A DNA stretch of 64,000 nt from an uncultured Lachnospiraceae bacterium (lineage in GTDB: Bacteria; Bacillota; Clostridia; Lachnospirales; Lachnospiraceae), in contig CANQOK010000001.1 of assembly GCA_947625465.1 (NCBI GenBank), forward strand, positions 118,675 through 182,674. The letters are read 5' to 3'. The stretch's first letter is position 1, and the number at the start of each line of letters is the position of its first letter. Positions 51,599 to 62,539 of this stretch are shown piece after piece. The notes under the pieces are model-generated. The model was not told the origin of the DNA, did not search any database, and saw only the letters and a program-made list of their open reading frames with translations. The position numbers and the translations under genes are program-made.

Positions 51599-52819
51599 AT
51601 GAAAGAGAAAGTTATTTTGGCATATTCAGGCGGACTGGATACCACAGCGATCATTCCCTGGTTAAAGGAGAATTTTGATTATGAAGTAATCTGCTGCTGC
51701 ATCGATTGCGGACAGGGGAACGAATTGGACGGTCTGGAGGAAAGAGCAAAGCTTTCCGGCGCATCCAAACTGTATATTGAAAATATTATTGACGAATTCT
51801 GTGACGAATATATCGTGCCTTGCGTACAGGCAGGCGCTGTTTATGAGAATAAGTATTTGCTGGGAACTTCCATGGCGCGTCCCGCCATTGCGAAGAAGCT
51901 GGTAGAGATCGCGCGGAAGGAAGGCGCGACTGCGATCTGTCACGGCGCTACCGGTAAAGGAAACGATCAGATCCGGTTCGAGCTTGGCATCAAGGCGCTG
52001 GCGCCGGATATTAAGATCATCGCTCCGTGGCGTATGACCGATGTCTGGACCATGCAGTCCCGGGAAGAAGAGATCGAATACTGCAGACAGCATGGCATTC
52101 ATCTGCCGTTCTCCGCAGATAACAGCTACAGCCGTGACCGGAACTTATGGCATATCAGCCATGAAGGACTGGAATTAGAGGATCCGGCGAACGAGCCGAA
52201 TTATGATCATCTGCTGGTGCTGGGCGTAACGCCTGAGAAAGCTCCGGATGAGGCGGAATATGTTACTATGACATTTGAAGCCGGCGTGCCAAAGTCCTTA
52301 AACGGCAAGGCAATGAAAGTTTCTGAGATCATTACTGAACTGAACCGGCTGGGCGGCAAGCACGGAATCGGTATCGTGGATATCGTGGAGAACCGTGTAG
52401 TCGGGATGAAGTCCCGCGGCGTTTATGAGACGCCGGGCGGCACGATCCTGATGGAAGCGCATAAGCAGCTGGAGGAGCTGGTATTAGACCGCGCTACTTA
52501 TGATACGAAGAAAGACATGGGCAACTTAATGGCGCAGATCGTATACGAAGGCAAGTGGTTTACTCCGCTGCGGGAAGCAGTTCAGGCTTTTGTTACGGTA
52601 ACGCAGAAGTATGTGACCGGTGAAGTGAAGTTCAAGCTTTACAAGGGCAACATCATCAAGGCGGGCACTACGTCTCCGTATTCTCTGTACAGCGAGTCTC
52701 TGGCATCCTTTACCACAGGCGATCTGTATGACCATCACGACGCGGAAGGCTTCATCAATCTGTTCGGCCTGCCGTTAAAGGTTCGCGCCATGAAGATGGC
52801 GGAAGCGGAAAAGAAATAA
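51599..52819 (+). CDS. argG: Argininosuccinate synthase
   Basis: A 406-residue enzyme that joins citrulline and aspartate with ATP in arginine synthesis. The pyrophosphatase-type P-loop [15 protein letters not shown] is at residues 7-21. Further family motifs are [19 protein letters not shown]-like KIIAPWR, and the C-terminal LYKGNI. GGAGGAA fixes the ATG at 51599; a longer frame begins inside the promoter region and is rejected. argH and other arginine genes are not nearby. A strong terminator follows. Confidence 0.97.
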   Translation: MKEKVILAYSGGLDTTAIIPWLKENFDYEVICCCIDCGQGNELDGLEERAKLSGASKLYIENIIDEFCDEYIVPCVQAGAVYENKYLLGTSMARPAIAKKLVEIARKEGATAICHGATGKGNDQIRFELGIKALAPDIKIIAPWRMTDVWTMQSREEEIEYCRQHGIHLPFSADNSYSRDRNLWHISHEGLELEDPANEPNYDHLLVLGVTPEKAPDEAEYVTMTFEAGVPKSLNGKAMKVSEIITELNRLGGKHGIGIVDIVENRVVGMKSRGVYETPGGTILMEAHKQLEELVLDRATYDTKKDMGNLMAQIVYEGKWFTPLREAVQAFVTVTQKYVTGEVKFKLYKGNIIKAGTTSPYSLYSESLASFTTGDLYDHHDAEGFINLFGLPLKVRAMKMAEAEKK

Positions 52820-52858
52820 GATCTGCTGTATTATATTATAATATAATAAGAAAGAAGC

Positions 52859-52904
52859 GTATCGCGCCGCGGCAAAGAGCATCGGCGCGGTACATTTTCT
52901 TTTC
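52859..52904 (+). terminator. Terminator after argG
   Basis: GTATCGCGCCG pairs along 11 positions with CGGCGCGGTAC, followed by ATTTTCTTTTC. Confidence 0.87.
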
Positions 52905-52938
52905 TGTCAATTTTTTTGAAAAAAATGTAAATTAGGGG

Positions 52939-52967
52939 TTGATTTTTGAAAAAGAATCATTTATACT
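52939..52967 (+). promoter_or_regulatory. Promoter of the S10-spc operon
   Basis: TTGATT, a 17-base spacer and TATACT, about 290 bases ahead of rpsJ. Confidence 0.7.
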
Positions 52968-52973
52968 AGCAAA

Positions 52974-53255
52974 TGCTGTGACATGATAGCTGTGAAGCGT
53001 GAGGTTGCCGGGCCGGCGAAAGCTGTTCCGGGTGTTCCGTGGAGCGAATGTCAAGAGCCGGCGTGAGCATTGATTCAGTAAGACCGGCGTGAATCTGACG
53101 GCAAGTCACTGTACCATAAAGGCCCATCTCTGAATGGGGACCAGCGTGTGAAACGAAGGAAAGCGGATTTCGTATCGGTTAAACAGGACACACACGGGAG
53201 AGTGTACAGTCACCACTTGTCGTGCTATTAGTACGAAAAGGAGGCGGCTTTTTTT
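52974..53255 (+). promoter_or_regulatory. Long leader of the S10-spc operon
   Basis: About 280 untranslated bases with many GC-rich complementary pieces (for example GCCGGGCCGGC, GAGCCGGCGTGAGC and AGACCGGCGTGAATC, and GGCCCATCTCTGAATGGGGACC as a hairpin). In other bacteria a long S10 leader mediates feedback by L4. No fixed family signature was identified here. AAAAGGAGGCGG at its end is the rpsJ ribosome site. Confidence 0.55.
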
Positions 53256-53570
53256 ATGGCAAGTCAGCAAGTAATGAGAATCACATTGAAAGCGTATGAT
53301 CACAAGTTAATCGATCAGGCGGCTTCAAAAATCATCGACACTGTTAAGAAGAATGGCTCTAAGGTAAGCGGTCCGGTACCGCTGCCGACGAAGAAGGAAG
53401 TAGTTACCATCTTAAGAGCGGTACACAAGTACAAAGATTCCAGAGAACAGTTCGAGCAGAGAACACACAAGAGACTGATTGACATTATTGCACCATCACC
53501 GAAGACAATCGATTCTTTGTCGAGACTGGAGATGCCTGCAGGCGTTTATATCGGAATCAAGATGAAGTAG
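53256..53570 (+). CDS. rpsJ: 30S ribosomal protein S10
   Basis: 104 residues, with [20 protein letters not shown] and the loop [21 protein letters not shown]10 also acts as NusE in transcription antitermination. It is the first gene of the operon, with the long leader upstream. Confidence 0.97.
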   Translation: MASQQVMRITLKAYDHKLIDQAASKIIDTVKKNGSKVSGPVPLPTKKEVVTILRAVHKYKDSREQFEQRTHKRLIDIIAPSPKTIDSLSRLEMPAGVYIGIKMK

Positions 53571-53696
53571 TTCTTACAAAATTTAAGTTATTTATCCTGA
53601 AGGGTTTGATATAGGAGACCTCTCGTATATTGGCTGCTCTAGGATGAGCACATCGCAGGATGTGTTCCGCTGTAGAAAACAGAAGGGAGAATCAAA

Positions 53697-54332
53697 ATGA
53701 ACAAAGCAATTTTGGCAACAAAAGTTGGAATGACTCAGATTTTCAACGAAGACGGCGTTCTGACACCTGTTACGGTATTACAGGCAGGTCCCTGCGTGGT
53801 AACACAGGTTAAGACGGTTGAGAACGACGGTTACAGTGCTGTTCAGGTCGGCTTTGCGGACAAGAGAGCAAAATTAGTCAACAAGCCGTTAAAAGGACAG
53901 TTTGATAAGGCAGGCGTACCTTATAAGAGATATTTAAGAGAATTCAGATTCGACAATGCGGAGACCTATTCCGTAAAGGACGAGATCAAGGTTGACGTAT
54001 TTACGGCAGGAGAGAAGGTTGACGCGACCGCGATTTCCAAAGGTAAGGGATTCCAGGGCGCGATCAAGAGACATGGTCAGTCCAGAGGACCGATGGCGCA
54101 CGGTTCCAAATATCACCGTCATGCCGGTTCCAACGGCGCATGCTCCAGCCCGTCCAAAGTATTCAAGGGCAAGAAGATGCCGGGACATATGGGAACGAAG
54201 CGGATTACCGTTCAGAATCTGGAGATCGTTCGTGTAGATGCGGAGAATAACTTATTACTCGTTAAGGGTTCTGTACCGGGACCTAAGAAGGCTTTAGTTA
54301 CTATTAAAGAGACAGTAAAAACCGGTAAATAA
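53697..54332 (+). CDS. rplC: 50S ribosomal protein L3
   Basis: 211 residues. It begins [20 protein letters not shown] and has the conserved loop [20 protein letters not shown] that reaches the peptidyl transferase centre. The 126-base gap after rpsJ contains a GAGCACATC/GATGTGTTC hairpin at 53646-53667 of unknown role. GAAGGGAG precedes the ATG. Confidence 0.97.
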   Translation: MNKAILATKVGMTQIFNEDGVLTPVTVLQAGPCVVTQVKTVENDGYSAVQVGFADKRAKLVNKPLKGQFDKAGVPYKRYLREFRFDNAETYSVKDEIKVDVFTAGEKVDATAISKGKGFQGAIKRHGQSRGPMAHGSKYHRHAGSNGACSSPSKVFKGKKMPGHMGTKRITVQNLEIVRVDAENNLLLVKGSVPGPKKALVTIKETVKTGK

Positions 54333-54355
54333 GGTTTGGAAGGAGGACTACACAG

Positions 54356-54976
54356 ATGGCAAAGGTATCTGTTTACAATATGGAAGGCAGCCAGGTAGGC
54401 GAAATGGAATTAAATGACGCCGTATTTGGTGTTGAAGTAAATGCGCATCTGCTGCATAAGGCAGTTGTGGCCCAGCTGGCAAACAGCCGTCAGGGTACAC
54501 AGAAGGCAAAGACCCGTTCAGAAGTAAGCGGCGGCGGTAAAAAACCGTGGAAGCAGAAGGGTACGGGCCACGCAAGACAGGGCTCCATCAGAGCACCGCA
54601 GTGGAAAGGCGGCGGCGTAGTATTTGCCCCGGTTCCGAGAGATTATTCACAGAAGATGAATAAGAAAGAGAAGAGAGCGGCTCTGAAATCCGCGCTGACA
54701 AGCAGAGTACAGGAAGAGAAGCTCATTGTAGTAGATTCCATTCAGATGGATGAGATCAAGACCAAAAAGTTCGCGCAGGCATTGGATAACCTGAAGGTTG
54801 AAAAGGCGCTGGTTATTTTAAAGGACAATGATCAGAATGTGGTTATGTCCGCAAGGAACATTCCTACCATAAAGACCGCGCTGACTAACACGATCAACGT
54901 ATATGATATTTTGAAATACGGTACGGTTGTGATCGATCAGGCTGCTGTAGCGGCAATCGAGGAGGTGTATGCATAA
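54356..54976 (+). CDS. rplD: 50S ribosomal protein L4
   Basis: 206 residues with [20 protein letters not shown], the extended loop that lines the exit tunnel. L4 is the known autoregulator of S10 operons in several bacteria. Its stop shares one base with the start of rplW. Confidence 0.97.
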   Translation: MAKVSVYNMEGSQVGEMELNDAVFGVEVNAHLLHKAVVAQLANSRQGTQKAKTRSEVSGGGKKPWKQKGTGHARQGSIRAPQWKGGGVVFAPVPRDYSQKMNKKEKRAALKSALTSRVQEEKLIVVDSIQMDEIKTKKFAQALDNLKVEKALVILKDNDQNVVMSARNIPTIKTALTNTINVYDILKYGTVVIDQAAVAAIEEVYA

Positions 54977-55275
54977 TGGCTGATATTAAGTATTATGACG
55001 TAATCCTGAAACCGGTAATTACCGAGAAGAGCATGAATGCCATGAGCGAGAAGAAATATACATTCTACGTTCATCCGGACGCAACGAAGAGTCAGGTTAA
55101 GGAAGCCGTTGAGAAGATGTTTGAGGGCACGAAGGTAGAAAGTGTCAGCACCATGAACCTGGAGGGCAAGACCAAACGGAGAGGCATGGTATACGGCAAG
55201 ACTTCCAAGAAGAAGAAAGCAATCGTAAAACTGACTGAGGACAGCGCAGAGATTAAGATCTACGAAGAGCTTTAA
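54976..55275 (+). CDS. rplW: 50S ribosomal protein L23
   Basis: 99 residues, with [20 protein letters not shown] and a C-terminal [19 protein letters not shown]23 sits at the tunnel exit and docks SRP and trigger factor. Directly coupled to rplD by TAATG. Confidence 0.97.
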   Translation: MADIKYYDVILKPVITEKSMNAMSEKKYTFYVHPDATKSQVKEAVEKMFEGTKVESVSTMNLEGKTKRRGMVYGKTSKKKKAIVKLTEDSAEIKIYEEL

Positions 55276-55348
55276 TCCGGCGCAGGCGGAATGATCCGCA
55301 GTTATATGCAAAGAAAGCATGATAATAAACAGAAAAGGAGAATGAATC

Positions 55349-56191
55349 ATGGGAATTAAAACTTATAACCCATATACACCTTCCAGAAGAAACATGACGG
55401 GCTTGGATTTCTCCGAGATCACCAAGTCTACGCCGGAGAAGTCTCTGGTTGTTTCCAAAAAGAAGAATGCCGGACGGAACGCCCAGGGCAAGATCACTGT
55501 CAGACACCGCGGCGGCGGCAACAGACAGAAATACAGAATCATTGATTTTAAGAGAAACAAGGATGGAATTCCTGCAACGGTAAAAGCAATCGAGTACGAT
55601 CCGAACAGAACCGCGAATATCGCGCTGCTGTATTATGCAGACGGAGAGAAACGCTACATGATCGCGCCGGCCGGTATTCAGGTCGGACAGGTCGTTATGA
55701 GCGGTCCGCAGGCTGAGGTAAAGGTCGGCAATTGCCTGCCGTTAGAGAACATCCCGGTTGGTACCGAGATCCACAATATTGAACTGTATCCGGGAAGAGG
55801 CGGACAGCTTGTTCGTTCTGCCGGCAACAGCGCGCAGCTGATGGCAAAAGAAGGAAAATACGCGACGTTAAGACTGCCTTCGGGTGAAATGAGAATGGTT
55901 CCGATCATCTGCAGAGCAACAGTCGGTACAGTCGGCAACATTGAGCATGACCTTGTCAACATCGGTAAGGCAGGCCGGAAACGCCATATGGGCATCCGCC
56001 CGACCGTCCGCGGTTCCGTTATGAACCCGAACGACCATCCGCACGGCGGTGGTGAAGGCAAGACCGGTATCGGCCGTCCGGGCCCGTCTACCCCTTGGGG
56101 CAAGCCGGCACTGGGCTTAAAGACCAGAAAGAAGAACAAGGCATCTAATAAGCTGATCATCAGAAGACGCGATGGAAAGAACATGAAATAA
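55349..56191 (+). CDS. rplB: 50S ribosomal protein L2
   Basis: 280 residues with [20 protein letters not shown] at the start and the conserved [20 protein letters not shown] near the end, whose histidine is needed for peptidyl transfer. AAAAGGAG precedes the ATG. Confidence 0.97.
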   Translation: MGIKTYNPYTPSRRNMTGLDFSEITKSTPEKSLVVSKKKNAGRNAQGKITVRHRGGGNRQKYRIIDFKRNKDGIPATVKAIEYDPNRTANIALLYYADGEKRYMIAPAGIQVGQVVMSGPQAEVKVGNCLPLENIPVGTEIHNIELYPGRGGQLVRSAGNSAQLMAKEGKYATLRLPSGEMRMVPIICRATVGTVGNIEHDLVNIGKAGRKRHMGIRPTVRGSVMNPNDHPHGGGEGKTGIGRPGPSTPWGKPALGLKTRKKNKASNKLIIRRRDGKNMK

Positions 56192-56203
56192 GGAGGTTTA
56201 CCT

Positions 56204-56485
56204 ATGGGACGTTCATTAAAAAAAGGTCCATTTGCTGACGAAAGTCTGTTAAAGAAAGTAAATGCAATGAACGAGTCTGGAGACAAGAGTGTTATCAAGA
56301 CCTGGTCTCGCCGTTCAACGATTTTCCCGCAGATGGTAGGACATACAATTGCAGTACATGACGGAAGAAAGCATGTGCCGGTTTATATTACAGAGGACAT
56401 GGTTGGTCATAAGCTGGGTGAGTTTGTTGCTACCAGAACTTATAGAGGACATGGAAAAGACGAGAAGAAGTCCAGAGCTCGTTAG
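56204..56485 (+). CDS. rpsS: 30S ribosomal protein S19
   Basis: 93 residues with [19 protein letters not shown] and [20 protein letters not shown]. It contacts the A-site finger in the 30S head. AAGGAGG precedes the ATG, 12 bases after rplB. Confidence 0.97.
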   Translation: MGRSLKKGPFADESLLKKVNAMNESGDKSVIKTWSRRSTIFPQMVGHTIAVHDGRKHVPVYITEDMVGHKLGEFVATRTYRGHGKDEKKSRAR

Positions 56486-56513
56486 TTTACGGAATTGAAA
56501 GGAGGTTTCATCC

Positions 56514-56900
56514 ATGGCAAAAGGACATAGATCCCAAATTAAGAGAGAGAGAAATGCAGTCAAGGATACCCGTCCGTCTGCTAAGATTTCTTACGCAAGA
56601 GTACCTGTACAGAAAGCATGTTATGTTTTGGATGCCATCCGGGGAAAGGATACCACGACCGCGTTGGGTATTCTGACGTATAATCCCCGTTATGCGTCTG
56701 CAGTTATAGAGAAGTTATTAAAATCAGCGATCGCGAACGCTGAAAACAATAATGGCATGAATCCTGAGAATCTGTACGTTGAAGAATGTTACGCGAATCA
56801 GGCGCCGACAATGAAGAGAATCAGACCAAGAGCACAGGGCAGAGCTTATCGCATCGAGAAGAGAATGAGCCATATCACGATTGTGCTGAATGAGAAGTAA
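56514..56900 (+). CDS. rplV: 50S ribosomal protein L22
   Basis: 128 residues with [20 protein letters not shown] and the tunnel-lining hairpin [28 protein letters not shown] precedes the ATG. Confidence 0.97.
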   Translation: MAKGHRSQIKRERNAVKDTRPSAKISYARVPVQKACYVLDAIRGKDTTTALGILTYNPRYASAVIEKLLKSAIANAENNNGMNPENLYVEECYANQAPTMKRIRPRAQGRAYRIEKRMSHITIVLNEK

Positions 56901-56911
56901 GGAGGAGAAAG

Positions 56912-57577
56912 ATGGGACAGAAAGTAAATCCTCACGGCTTAAGAGTCGGAGTTATCAAGGACTGGGACTCCAAATGGTATGCGGAAGCTGATTTCGCAGA
57001 TAATCTGATCGAAGATCAGAAGATCAGAAAGTTCCTGAAGAAGAAGTTATACAGTGCCGGAATCTCCAGAATTGAGATTGAACGCGCATCTGACAGAGTA
57101 AAGGTGATCATTTATACCGCGAAGCCGGGCGTTGTAATCGGAAAGGGCGGCGCAGAGATCGAGAAGCTGAAGGCAGAGATCCAGAAGCTGTTGTCCGACA
57201 ATAAGAAACTGATCGTAGATATCAAAGAAGTAAAGAAACCGGATAAGGATGCGCAGCTGGTTGCTGAGAATATCGCATTACAGCTGGAGAACCGTGTTTC
57301 CTTCAGACGTGCTATGAAGTCCTGCATGGGCAGAACCATGAAGGCAGGCGCGAAGGGAATCAAGGCTGCATGCTCCGGCCGTCTGGGCGGCGCTGATATG
57401 GCCCGTACCGAGTTCTACAGCGAGGGAACCATCCCTCTGCAGACGCTGCGTGCCGATATTGATTATGGATTTGCGGAAGCAGATACCACCTACGGCAAGA
57501 TCGGCGTGAAGGTTTGGATCTATAAAGGCGAAGTACTTCCTGTAAAGGAGACCGTTAAGGAAGGGAGCGATAAATAA
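56912..57577 (+). CDS. rpsC: 30S ribosomal protein S3
   Basis: 221 residues with a KH domain ([20 protein letters not shown]) and the C-terminal [21 protein letters not shown]3 lines the mRNA entry channel. The stop shares one base with the rplP ATG. Confidence 0.97.
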   Translation: MGQKVNPHGLRVGVIKDWDSKWYAEADFADNLIEDQKIRKFLKKKLYSAGISRIEIERASDRVKVIIYTAKPGVVIGKGGAEIEKLKAEIQKLLSDNKKLIVDIKEVKKPDKDAQLVAENIALQLENRVSFRRAMKSCMGRTMKAGAKGIKAACSGRLGGADMARTEFYSEGTIPLQTLRADIDYGFAEADTTYGKIGVKVWIYKGEVLPVKETVKEGSDK

Positions 57578-58017
57578 TGTTAATGCCGAAGAGAGTAAAG
57601 CGCAGAAAACAGTTCCGTGGTTCCATGAAGGGAAAGGCACTGAGAGGAAATCAGATCACATATGGTGAATATGGTATTGTCGCATTAGAGCCGGCCTGGA
57701 TCAAATCCAATCAGATCGAAGCAGCCCGTATCGCGATGACACGTTATATCAAGCGTGGCGGTAAAGTTTGGATCAAGATCTTCCCGGATAAGCCGGTTAC
57801 TGCAAAGCCTGCAGAAACCCGTATGGGTTCCGGTAAGGGAGCATTGGAATATTGGGTAGCAGTGGTAAAGCCAGGTCGTGTAATGTTTGAGATTTCAGGC
57901 GTTGCCGAGGAAGTGGCCAGAGAAGCATTACGTCTTGCAACACACAAATTGCCTGTGAAGTGTAAAATTGTTTCTCGCGAAGAGTTAGAAGGCGGTGATA
58001 ACAGTGAAAACGAATAA
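57577..58017 (+). CDS. rplP: 50S ribosomal protein L16
   Basis: 146 residues, [20 protein letters not shown] and [20 protein letters not shown]. It helps place A-site tRNA. Its end overlaps the start of rpmC. Confidence 0.97.
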   Translation: MLMPKRVKRRKQFRGSMKGKALRGNQITYGEYGIVALEPAWIKSNQIEAARIAMTRYIKRGGKVWIKIFPDKPVTAKPAETRMGSGKGALEYWVAVVKPGRVMFEISGVAEEVAREALRLATHKLPVKCKIVSREELEGGDNSENE

Positions 58018-58207
58018 ATATGTAAAAGACTTACAGACAAAGACAGCTGCAGAGTTAAACAATGAGTTAGTAGCTGCTAAGAAGGAATTATTCAATCTGA
58101 GATTCCAGAACGCAACAAACCAGTTAGATAACACAAGTCGGATTAAGGAAGTTCGCAAAAACATCGCAAGAATCCAGACAGTTATGACACAGAAAGCTGC
58201 TGAGTAA
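58004..58207 (+). CDS. rpmC: 50S ribosomal protein L29
   Basis: 67 residues from a GTG at 58004, with the typical [20 protein letters not shown] and [28 protein letters not shown] lies upstream inside rplP. A GTG at 57995 would give a slightly longer protein and is less likely. The gene overlaps rplP by 14 bases. Confidence 0.94.
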   Translation: MKTNKYVKDLQTKTAAELNNELVAAKKELFNLRFQNATNQLDNTSRIKEVRKNIARIQTVMTQKAAE

Positions 58208-58242
58208 TCCGGCAGGTCAATCTAAGAAAGGAGACAATTGTT

Positions 58243-58497
58243 GTGGATAGAAATTTAAGAAAAACACGTACAGGCAGAGTTGTCAGTGATAAGATGGATA
58301 AAACGATCGTAGTTGCTGTCGAAGATCATGTAAAGCACCCGCTGTATAAGAAGATCGTAAAGAGAACCTATAAGCTGAAAGCGCATGATGAGAATAACGA
58401 ATGCGGGATCGGCGATACCGTCAGAGTCATGGAGACAAGACCTCTTTCCAAAGATAAGAGATGGAGGCTTGTTGAGATCATTGAGAAGGCAAGATAG
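58243..58497 (+). CDS. rpsQ: 30S ribosomal protein S17
   Basis: 84 residues from a GTG start after AAAGGAGA, with [20 protein letters not shown] and [21 protein letters not shown]17 is an early assembly protein at the base of the 30S body. Confidence 0.96.
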   Translation: MDRNLRKTRTGRVVSDKMDKTIVVAVEDHVKHPLYKKIVKRTYKLKAHDENNECGIGDTVRVMETRPLSKDKRWRLVEIIEKAR

Positions 58498-58515
58498 TAG
58501 AAAGGAGTTATTATT

Positions 58516-58884
58516 ATGATTCAGCAGGAAACAAGATTAAAGGTCGCTGATAATACCGGCGCAAAAGAATTGTTGTGTATCAGAGTAATGGGCGGTTCTA
58601 CTAGAAGATATGCAAATATCGGTGATGTCATTGTTGCCAGCGTTAAAGATGCAACACCGGGCGGCGTTGTTAAGAAGGGTGACGTTGTAAAGGCAGTGGT
58701 TGTCCGTACCGTAAAAGGCGCTCGCCGCAAAGACGGTTCTTATATTAAGTTTGACGAGAACGCTGCAGTCATTATCAGAGATGACAAGAACCCCAGAGGA
58801 ACCCGTATTTTTGGGCCGGTTGCAAGAGAGCTTCGTGAGAAGCAGTTCATGAAGATCGTTTCTTTAGCGCCGGAAGTATTATAA
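58516..58884 (+). CDS. rplN: 50S ribosomal protein L14
   Basis: 122 residues, [20 protein letters not shown] and [20 protein letters not shown]. It lies at the subunit interface. AAAGGAG precedes the ATG. Confidence 0.97.
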   Translation: MIQQETRLKVADNTGAKELLCIRVMGGSTRRYANIGDVIVASVKDATPGGVVKKGDVVKAVVVRTVKGARRKDGSYIKFDENAAVIIRDDKNPRGTRIFGPVARELREKQFMKIVSLAPEVL

Positions 58885-58897
58885 GGAGGTCCAAAGA

Positions 58898-59209
58898 ATG
58901 GCAACCAGTAAGATTAAAAAGGGTGATCTGGTAAAGGTCATTACCGGTAAAGATAAAAATAAAGAAGGTAAAGTTCTTTCTGTGGATACCAAGAAAGGAA
59001 AGGTACTGGTAGAGGGCGTCAACATGGTGACAAAGCATACCAAGCCCAGTGCGTCCAACCAGGCCGGCGGTATTATAACACAGGAAGCGCCGTTGGATAT
59101 TTCCAATGTGATGTATGTTCATAAAGGAACCGCTACAAGAATTGGATTTAAGATCGAAGACGGTAAAAAAGTACGGATTGCCAAATCCACCGGCGATGTA
59201 ATCGACTAA
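58898..59209 (+). CDS. rplX: 50S ribosomal protein L24
   Basis: 103 residues with a KOW motif ([20 protein letters not shown]) and the conserved [16 protein letters not shown]. It starts 50S assembly. AAGGAGG precedes the ATG. Confidence 0.97.
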   Translation: MATSKIKKGDLVKVITGKDKNKEGKVLSVDTKKGKVLVEGVNMVTKHTKPSASNQAGGIITQEAPLDISNVMYVHKGTATRIGFKIEDGKKVRIAKSTGDVID

Positions 59210-59231
59210 TTGAGAAAGGAGAACTGGCAAG

Positions 59232-59771
59232 GTGAGTACATTAAAAGAGTTATATGATACGGAAATTAAAGACGCAATGACCAAAAAGTTTGGTTATAAA
59301 AATGCTATGGAAATTCCGAAGCTGGATAAAGTTGTGATCAACATGGGTGTTGGCGAGGCGAAGGAGAACTCCAAACTGCTGGACGCAGCCGTAAAGGATC
59401 TGGAAACCATTACAGGACAGAAGGCTGTACTGACAAGAGCAAAGAATTCCGTTGCGAACTTCAAGATTCGGGAAGGCATGGCAATCGGATGCAAGGTTAC
59501 ACTGCGTGGCGAAAAGATGTACGAATTTGTGGAAAGACTGATCTGTCTGGCACTGCCGCGTGTGCGTGACTTCAGAGGCGTGAATCCCAACGCATTTGAC
59601 GGCAGAGGCAATTACGCATTAGGTATTAAGGAACAGCTGATCTTCCCTGAGATCGAGTACGATAAGGTAGACAAAGTAAGAGGTATGGATATCATTTTTG
59701 TTACCACAGCGAAGACAGATGAAGAAGCCCGTGAATTATTGACATTGTTTAATATGCCATTTCAGAAATAG
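59232..59771 (+). CDS. rplE: 50S ribosomal protein L5
   Basis: 179 residues from a GTG start, with [20 protein letters not shown] and [20 protein letters not shown]. It binds 5S rRNA and contacts P-site tRNA. AAAGGAG lies 11 bases ahead of the start. Confidence 0.96.
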   Translation: MSTLKELYDTEIKDAMTKKFGYKNAMEIPKLDKVVINMGVGEAKENSKLLDAAVKDLETITGQKAVLTRAKNSVANFKIREGMAIGCKVTLRGEKMYEFVERLICLALPRVRDFRGVNPNAFDGRGNYALGIKEQLIFPEIEYDKVDKVRGMDIIFVTTAKTDEEARELLTLFNMPFQK

Positions 59772-59786
59772 TTAGGAGGTTATCCC

Positions 59787-59972
59787 ATGGCTAAAACCGC
59801 TATGAAAATTAAGCAGCAGCGCAAAGCAAAATTCTCTACACAGGAGTATAACCGCTGCAGAATCTGTGGCCGTCCACATGCTTATTTAAGAAAGTACGGA
59901 ATCTGCAGAATCTGCTTCCGTGAATTAGCATACAAGGGTGAGATCCCTGGCGTTAAAAAAGCTAGTTGGTAG
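59787..59972 (+). CDS. rpsZ: 30S ribosomal protein S14, zinc type
   Basis: 61 residues, the short zinc-ribbon form, with [20 protein letters not shown] holding both CxxC pairs. The form is typical of Firmicutes. AGGAGG precedes the ATG. No zinc-free paralog is seen in the window. Confidence 0.96.
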   Translation: MAKTAMKIKQQRKAKFSTQEYNRCRICGRPHAYLRKYGICRICFRELAYKGEIPGVKKASW

Positions 59973-59989
59973 AATAGGAGGAAGTAAAG

Positions 59990-60391
59990 ATGACAATGAG
60001 CGATCCAATTGCAGATATGCTGACAAGAATTCGGAATGCAAATACTGCAAAACATGATACAGTAGATGTTCCTTCATCCAAAATGAAATTAGCTATCGCT
60101 GATATTTTATACAATGAGGGTTACATTGCGAAGTATGAGATTGTAAAGGATGGTAACTTTGATACCATTCATATTACCCTGAAATATGGCCAGGATAAAA
60201 ATGAGAAGATCATCACAGGCTTAAAGAGAATTTCCAAGCCGGGTCTGCGTGTGTATGCCGGCAAGGATGAACTGCCTAAGGTATTAGGCGGTCTGGGGAT
60301 TGCGATTATCTCTACGAACCAGGGCGTTATTACGGATAAGGAAGCAAGAAAACGGAATGTCGGCGGAGAAGTACTGGCATTCGTCTGGTAA
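59990..60391 (+). CDS. rpsH: 30S ribosomal protein S8
   Basis: 133 residues with [20 protein letters not shown] and [26 protein letters not shown] lies eight bases before the ATG at 59990; an ATG at 59996 gives the more common MSDP start and is an alternative. Confidence 0.96.
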   Translation: MTMSDPIADMLTRIRNANTAKHDTVDVPSSKMKLAIADILYNEGYIAKYEIVKDGNFDTIHITLKYGQDKNEKIITGLKRISKPGLRVYAGKDELPKVLGGLGIAIISTNQGVITDKEARKRNVGGEVLAFVW

Positions 60392-60420
60392 GATTTTAAC
60401 TCATATTAGGAGGTGCGGGC

Positions 60421-60963
60421 ATGTCTAGAATAGGAAGATTGCCTATCGCTGTACCGGCAGGTGTAACTGTCGATATCGCAGAAAATAATAAAGTTACGGT
60501 GAAAGGTCCGAAGGGCACACTGGAAAGAGTATTACCGGCTGAAATGACGATTAAGCTGGAAGACGGTCATGTGGTTGTAACAAGACCGAACGACTTAAAG
60601 AAAATGAAATCACTGCACGGTTTGACAAGAACCCTGATCAATAACATGGTGATCGGCGTAACGGAAGGCTACGAAAAGGTGCTGGAAGTAAACGGCGTCG
60701 GTTACAGAGCGCAGAAGCAGGGCAAGAAGCTGGTTCTTTCTCTGGGATATTCCCATCCGGTTGAGATGGAGGATCCGGAAGGTCTGGAAGCAGTTGTAGA
60801 CGGTCAGAACAAGATCATTGTCAAGGGAATTGACAAGGAAAAGGTTGGACAGTATGCGGCTGAGATCCGGTCTAAGAGAGCGCCGGAGCCTTATAAGGGC
60901 AAGGGTATCAAGTATGCGGATGAAGTGATCAGACGTAAAGTTGGTAAGACTGGTAAGAAATAA
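60421..60963 (+). CDS. rplF: 50S ribosomal protein L6
   Basis: 180 residues, [20 protein letters not shown] and the C-terminal [20 protein letters not shown]. It stands near the sarcin-ricin loop. AGGAGG precedes the ATG. Confidence 0.97.
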   Translation: MSRIGRLPIAVPAGVTVDIAENNKVTVKGPKGTLERVLPAEMTIKLEDGHVVVTRPNDLKKMKSLHGLTRTLINNMVIGVTEGYEKVLEVNGVGYRAQKQGKKLVLSLGYSHPVEMEDPEGLEAVVDGQNKIIVKGIDKEKVGQYAAEIRSKRAPEPYKGKGIKYADEVIRRKVGKTGKK

Positions 60964-60981
60964 TTAAAGGAGTGAACAAGG

Positions 60982-61350
60982 ATGATTAACAAGAAATCAA
61001 GAACAGAAGTACGTGTGAAGAAACACAAAAAAGTGCGGAATCATTTAAGTGGTACAACAGAAAGACCTCGTTTGGCAGTGTTCAGAAGTAATAATCATAT
61101 GTACGCTCAGATTATTGACGATACAGTCGGACATACGTTAGTTGCGGCATCTACTTTGGAAAAAGAAGTACAGGCTGAGTTGGAGCATACGAATAACGTA
61201 GAAGCAGCTGCATACCTGGGTACCGTGATCGCAAAGAGAGCACTGGAAAAAGGGATTACAACCGTTGTTTTCGATAGAGGCGGATTCATTTATCAAGGCA
61301 AAGTACAGGCATTGGCGGATTCAGCTCGTGAAGCTGGATTGGAATTTTAA
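60982..61350 (+). CDS. rplR: 50S ribosomal protein L18
   Basis: 122 residues with the basic start [20 protein letters not shown] and the C-terminal [20 protein letters not shown]. It binds 5S rRNA together with L5. Confidence 0.97.
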   Translation: MINKKSRTEVRVKKHKKVRNHLSGTTERPRLAVFRSNNHMYAQIIDDTVGHTLVAASTLEKEVQAELEHTNNVEAAAYLGTVIAKRALEKGITTVVFDRGGFIYQGKVQALADSAREAGLEF

Positions 61351-61367
61351 GCGAGGAGGAAGAACGC

Positions 61368-61877
61368 ATGAAACGTGAAATTATTGATGCTAGTCAGCTG
61401 GAATTAGAAGAAAAAGTAGTGTCAATCAAACGTGTAACTAAGGTTGTAAAGGGTGGTCGTAACTTCCGTTTCTCAGCATTAGTTGTAGTTGGAGATAAGA
61501 ACGGTCATGTTGGCGCGGGCCTGGGCAAGGCAGCCGAAATTCCGGAAGCGATCCGCAAGGGAAAAGAGGATGCCATGAAGAAGCTGGTTAAGGTGCCGAT
61601 GGATGATAACTCCAGTATTCCTCATGATTTGATTGGTAAATTCGGAAGTGCTTCCGTATTATTAAAGAAGTCTCCGGACGGTACCGGTGTGATCGCCGGC
61701 GGCCCCGCACGTAGCGTGCTGGAGCTGGCAGGCGTGAGAAACATCCGTACAAAATCTTTGGGTTCCAACAATAAGCAGAATGTCGTACTGGCAACGCTGG
61801 AAGGGTTGGCGCAGTTAAAGACTCCGGAAGAGGTTGCAAGGCTTCGCGGCAAGTCAGTAGAAGAAATCTTAGGCTAA
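61368..61877 (+). CDS. rpsE: 30S ribosomal protein S5
   Basis: 169 residues with [40 protein letters not shown] and a C-terminal domain ending [12 protein letters not shown]. It affects decoding accuracy. GAGGAGG precedes the ATG. Confidence 0.97.
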   Translation: MKREIIDASQLELEEKVVSIKRVTKVVKGGRNFRFSALVVVGDKNGHVGAGLGKAAEIPEAIRKGKEDAMKKLVKVPMDDNSSIPHDLIGKFGSASVLLKKSPDGTGVIAGGPARSVLELAGVRNIRTKSLGSNNKQNVVLATLEGLAQLKTPEEVARLRGKSVEEILG

Positions 61878-61893
61878 CAGGAGGGTACTAACA

Positions 61894-62076
61894 ATGGCAG
61901 AGAAATTAAAGATCACATTAGTAAAGTCCACAATCGGCGCTGTTCCTAAGAATAAAAAGACAGTAGAAGCATTGGGACTGAGAAAAGTCAATCATTCTGT
62001 AGAGATGCCGGATAACGCAGCTGTCAGAGGAATGATTCAGAAAGTTCGGCATTTAGTGAAAGTTGAAGAATTATAA
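61894..62076 (+). CDS. rpmD: 50S ribosomal protein L30
   Basis: 60 residues, [20 protein letters not shown] and [17 protein letters not shown]. Its presence between rpsE and rplO fits Firmicutes. AGGAGGG precedes the ATG. Confidence 0.96.
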   Translation: MAEKLKITLVKSTIGAVPKNKKTVEALGLRKVNHSVEMPDNAAVRGMIQKVRHLVKVEEL

Positions 62077-62098
62077 TCTTTGATCAAGGAGGTGCAAC

Positions 62099-62539
62099 AT
62101 GGATTTATCAAATTTAAAACCGGCTGAAGGTTCTAAGCATAGCAACAATTTCAGACGCGGCCGCGGCCACGGTTCAGGAAACGGTAAGACAGCGGGTAAG
62201 GGACATAAAGGTCAGAAGGCTCGGTCCGGCGCTCCGAGACCGGGATTTGAAGGCGGTCAGATGCCTTTATACAGACGTCTGCCGAAGCGTGGCTTTACAT
62301 GCAGAAATTCCAAAGAGATCGTTGGAATCAATGTAAGCGCGCTGGAACGGTTTGATAATGATGCCGTTGTTTCCGTAGAGACATTATTGGAGAGCGGTAT
62401 TGTAAAGAATCCCAGAGACGGCGTTAAGATTCTTGGAAACGGAACACTGACAAAGAAATTAACTGTAAAGGCAAACGCCTTCAGTGAAGGAGCAAAGACT
62501 AAGATTGAAGCGCTTGGCGGAACCTGCGAGGTGATCTAA
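62099..62539 (+). CDS. rplO: 50S ribosomal protein L15
   Basis: 146 residues with the glycine-rich [20 protein letters not shown] and [25 protein letters not shown] precedes the ATG. The stop shares one base with the secY ATG. Confidence 0.97.
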   Translation: MDLSNLKPAEGSKHSNNFRRGRGHGSGNGKTAGKGHKGQKARSGAPRPGFEGGQMPLYRRLPKRGFTCRNSKEIVGINVSALERFDNDAVVSVETLLESGIVKNPRDGVKILGNGTLTKKLTVKANAFSEGAKTKIEALGGTCEVI

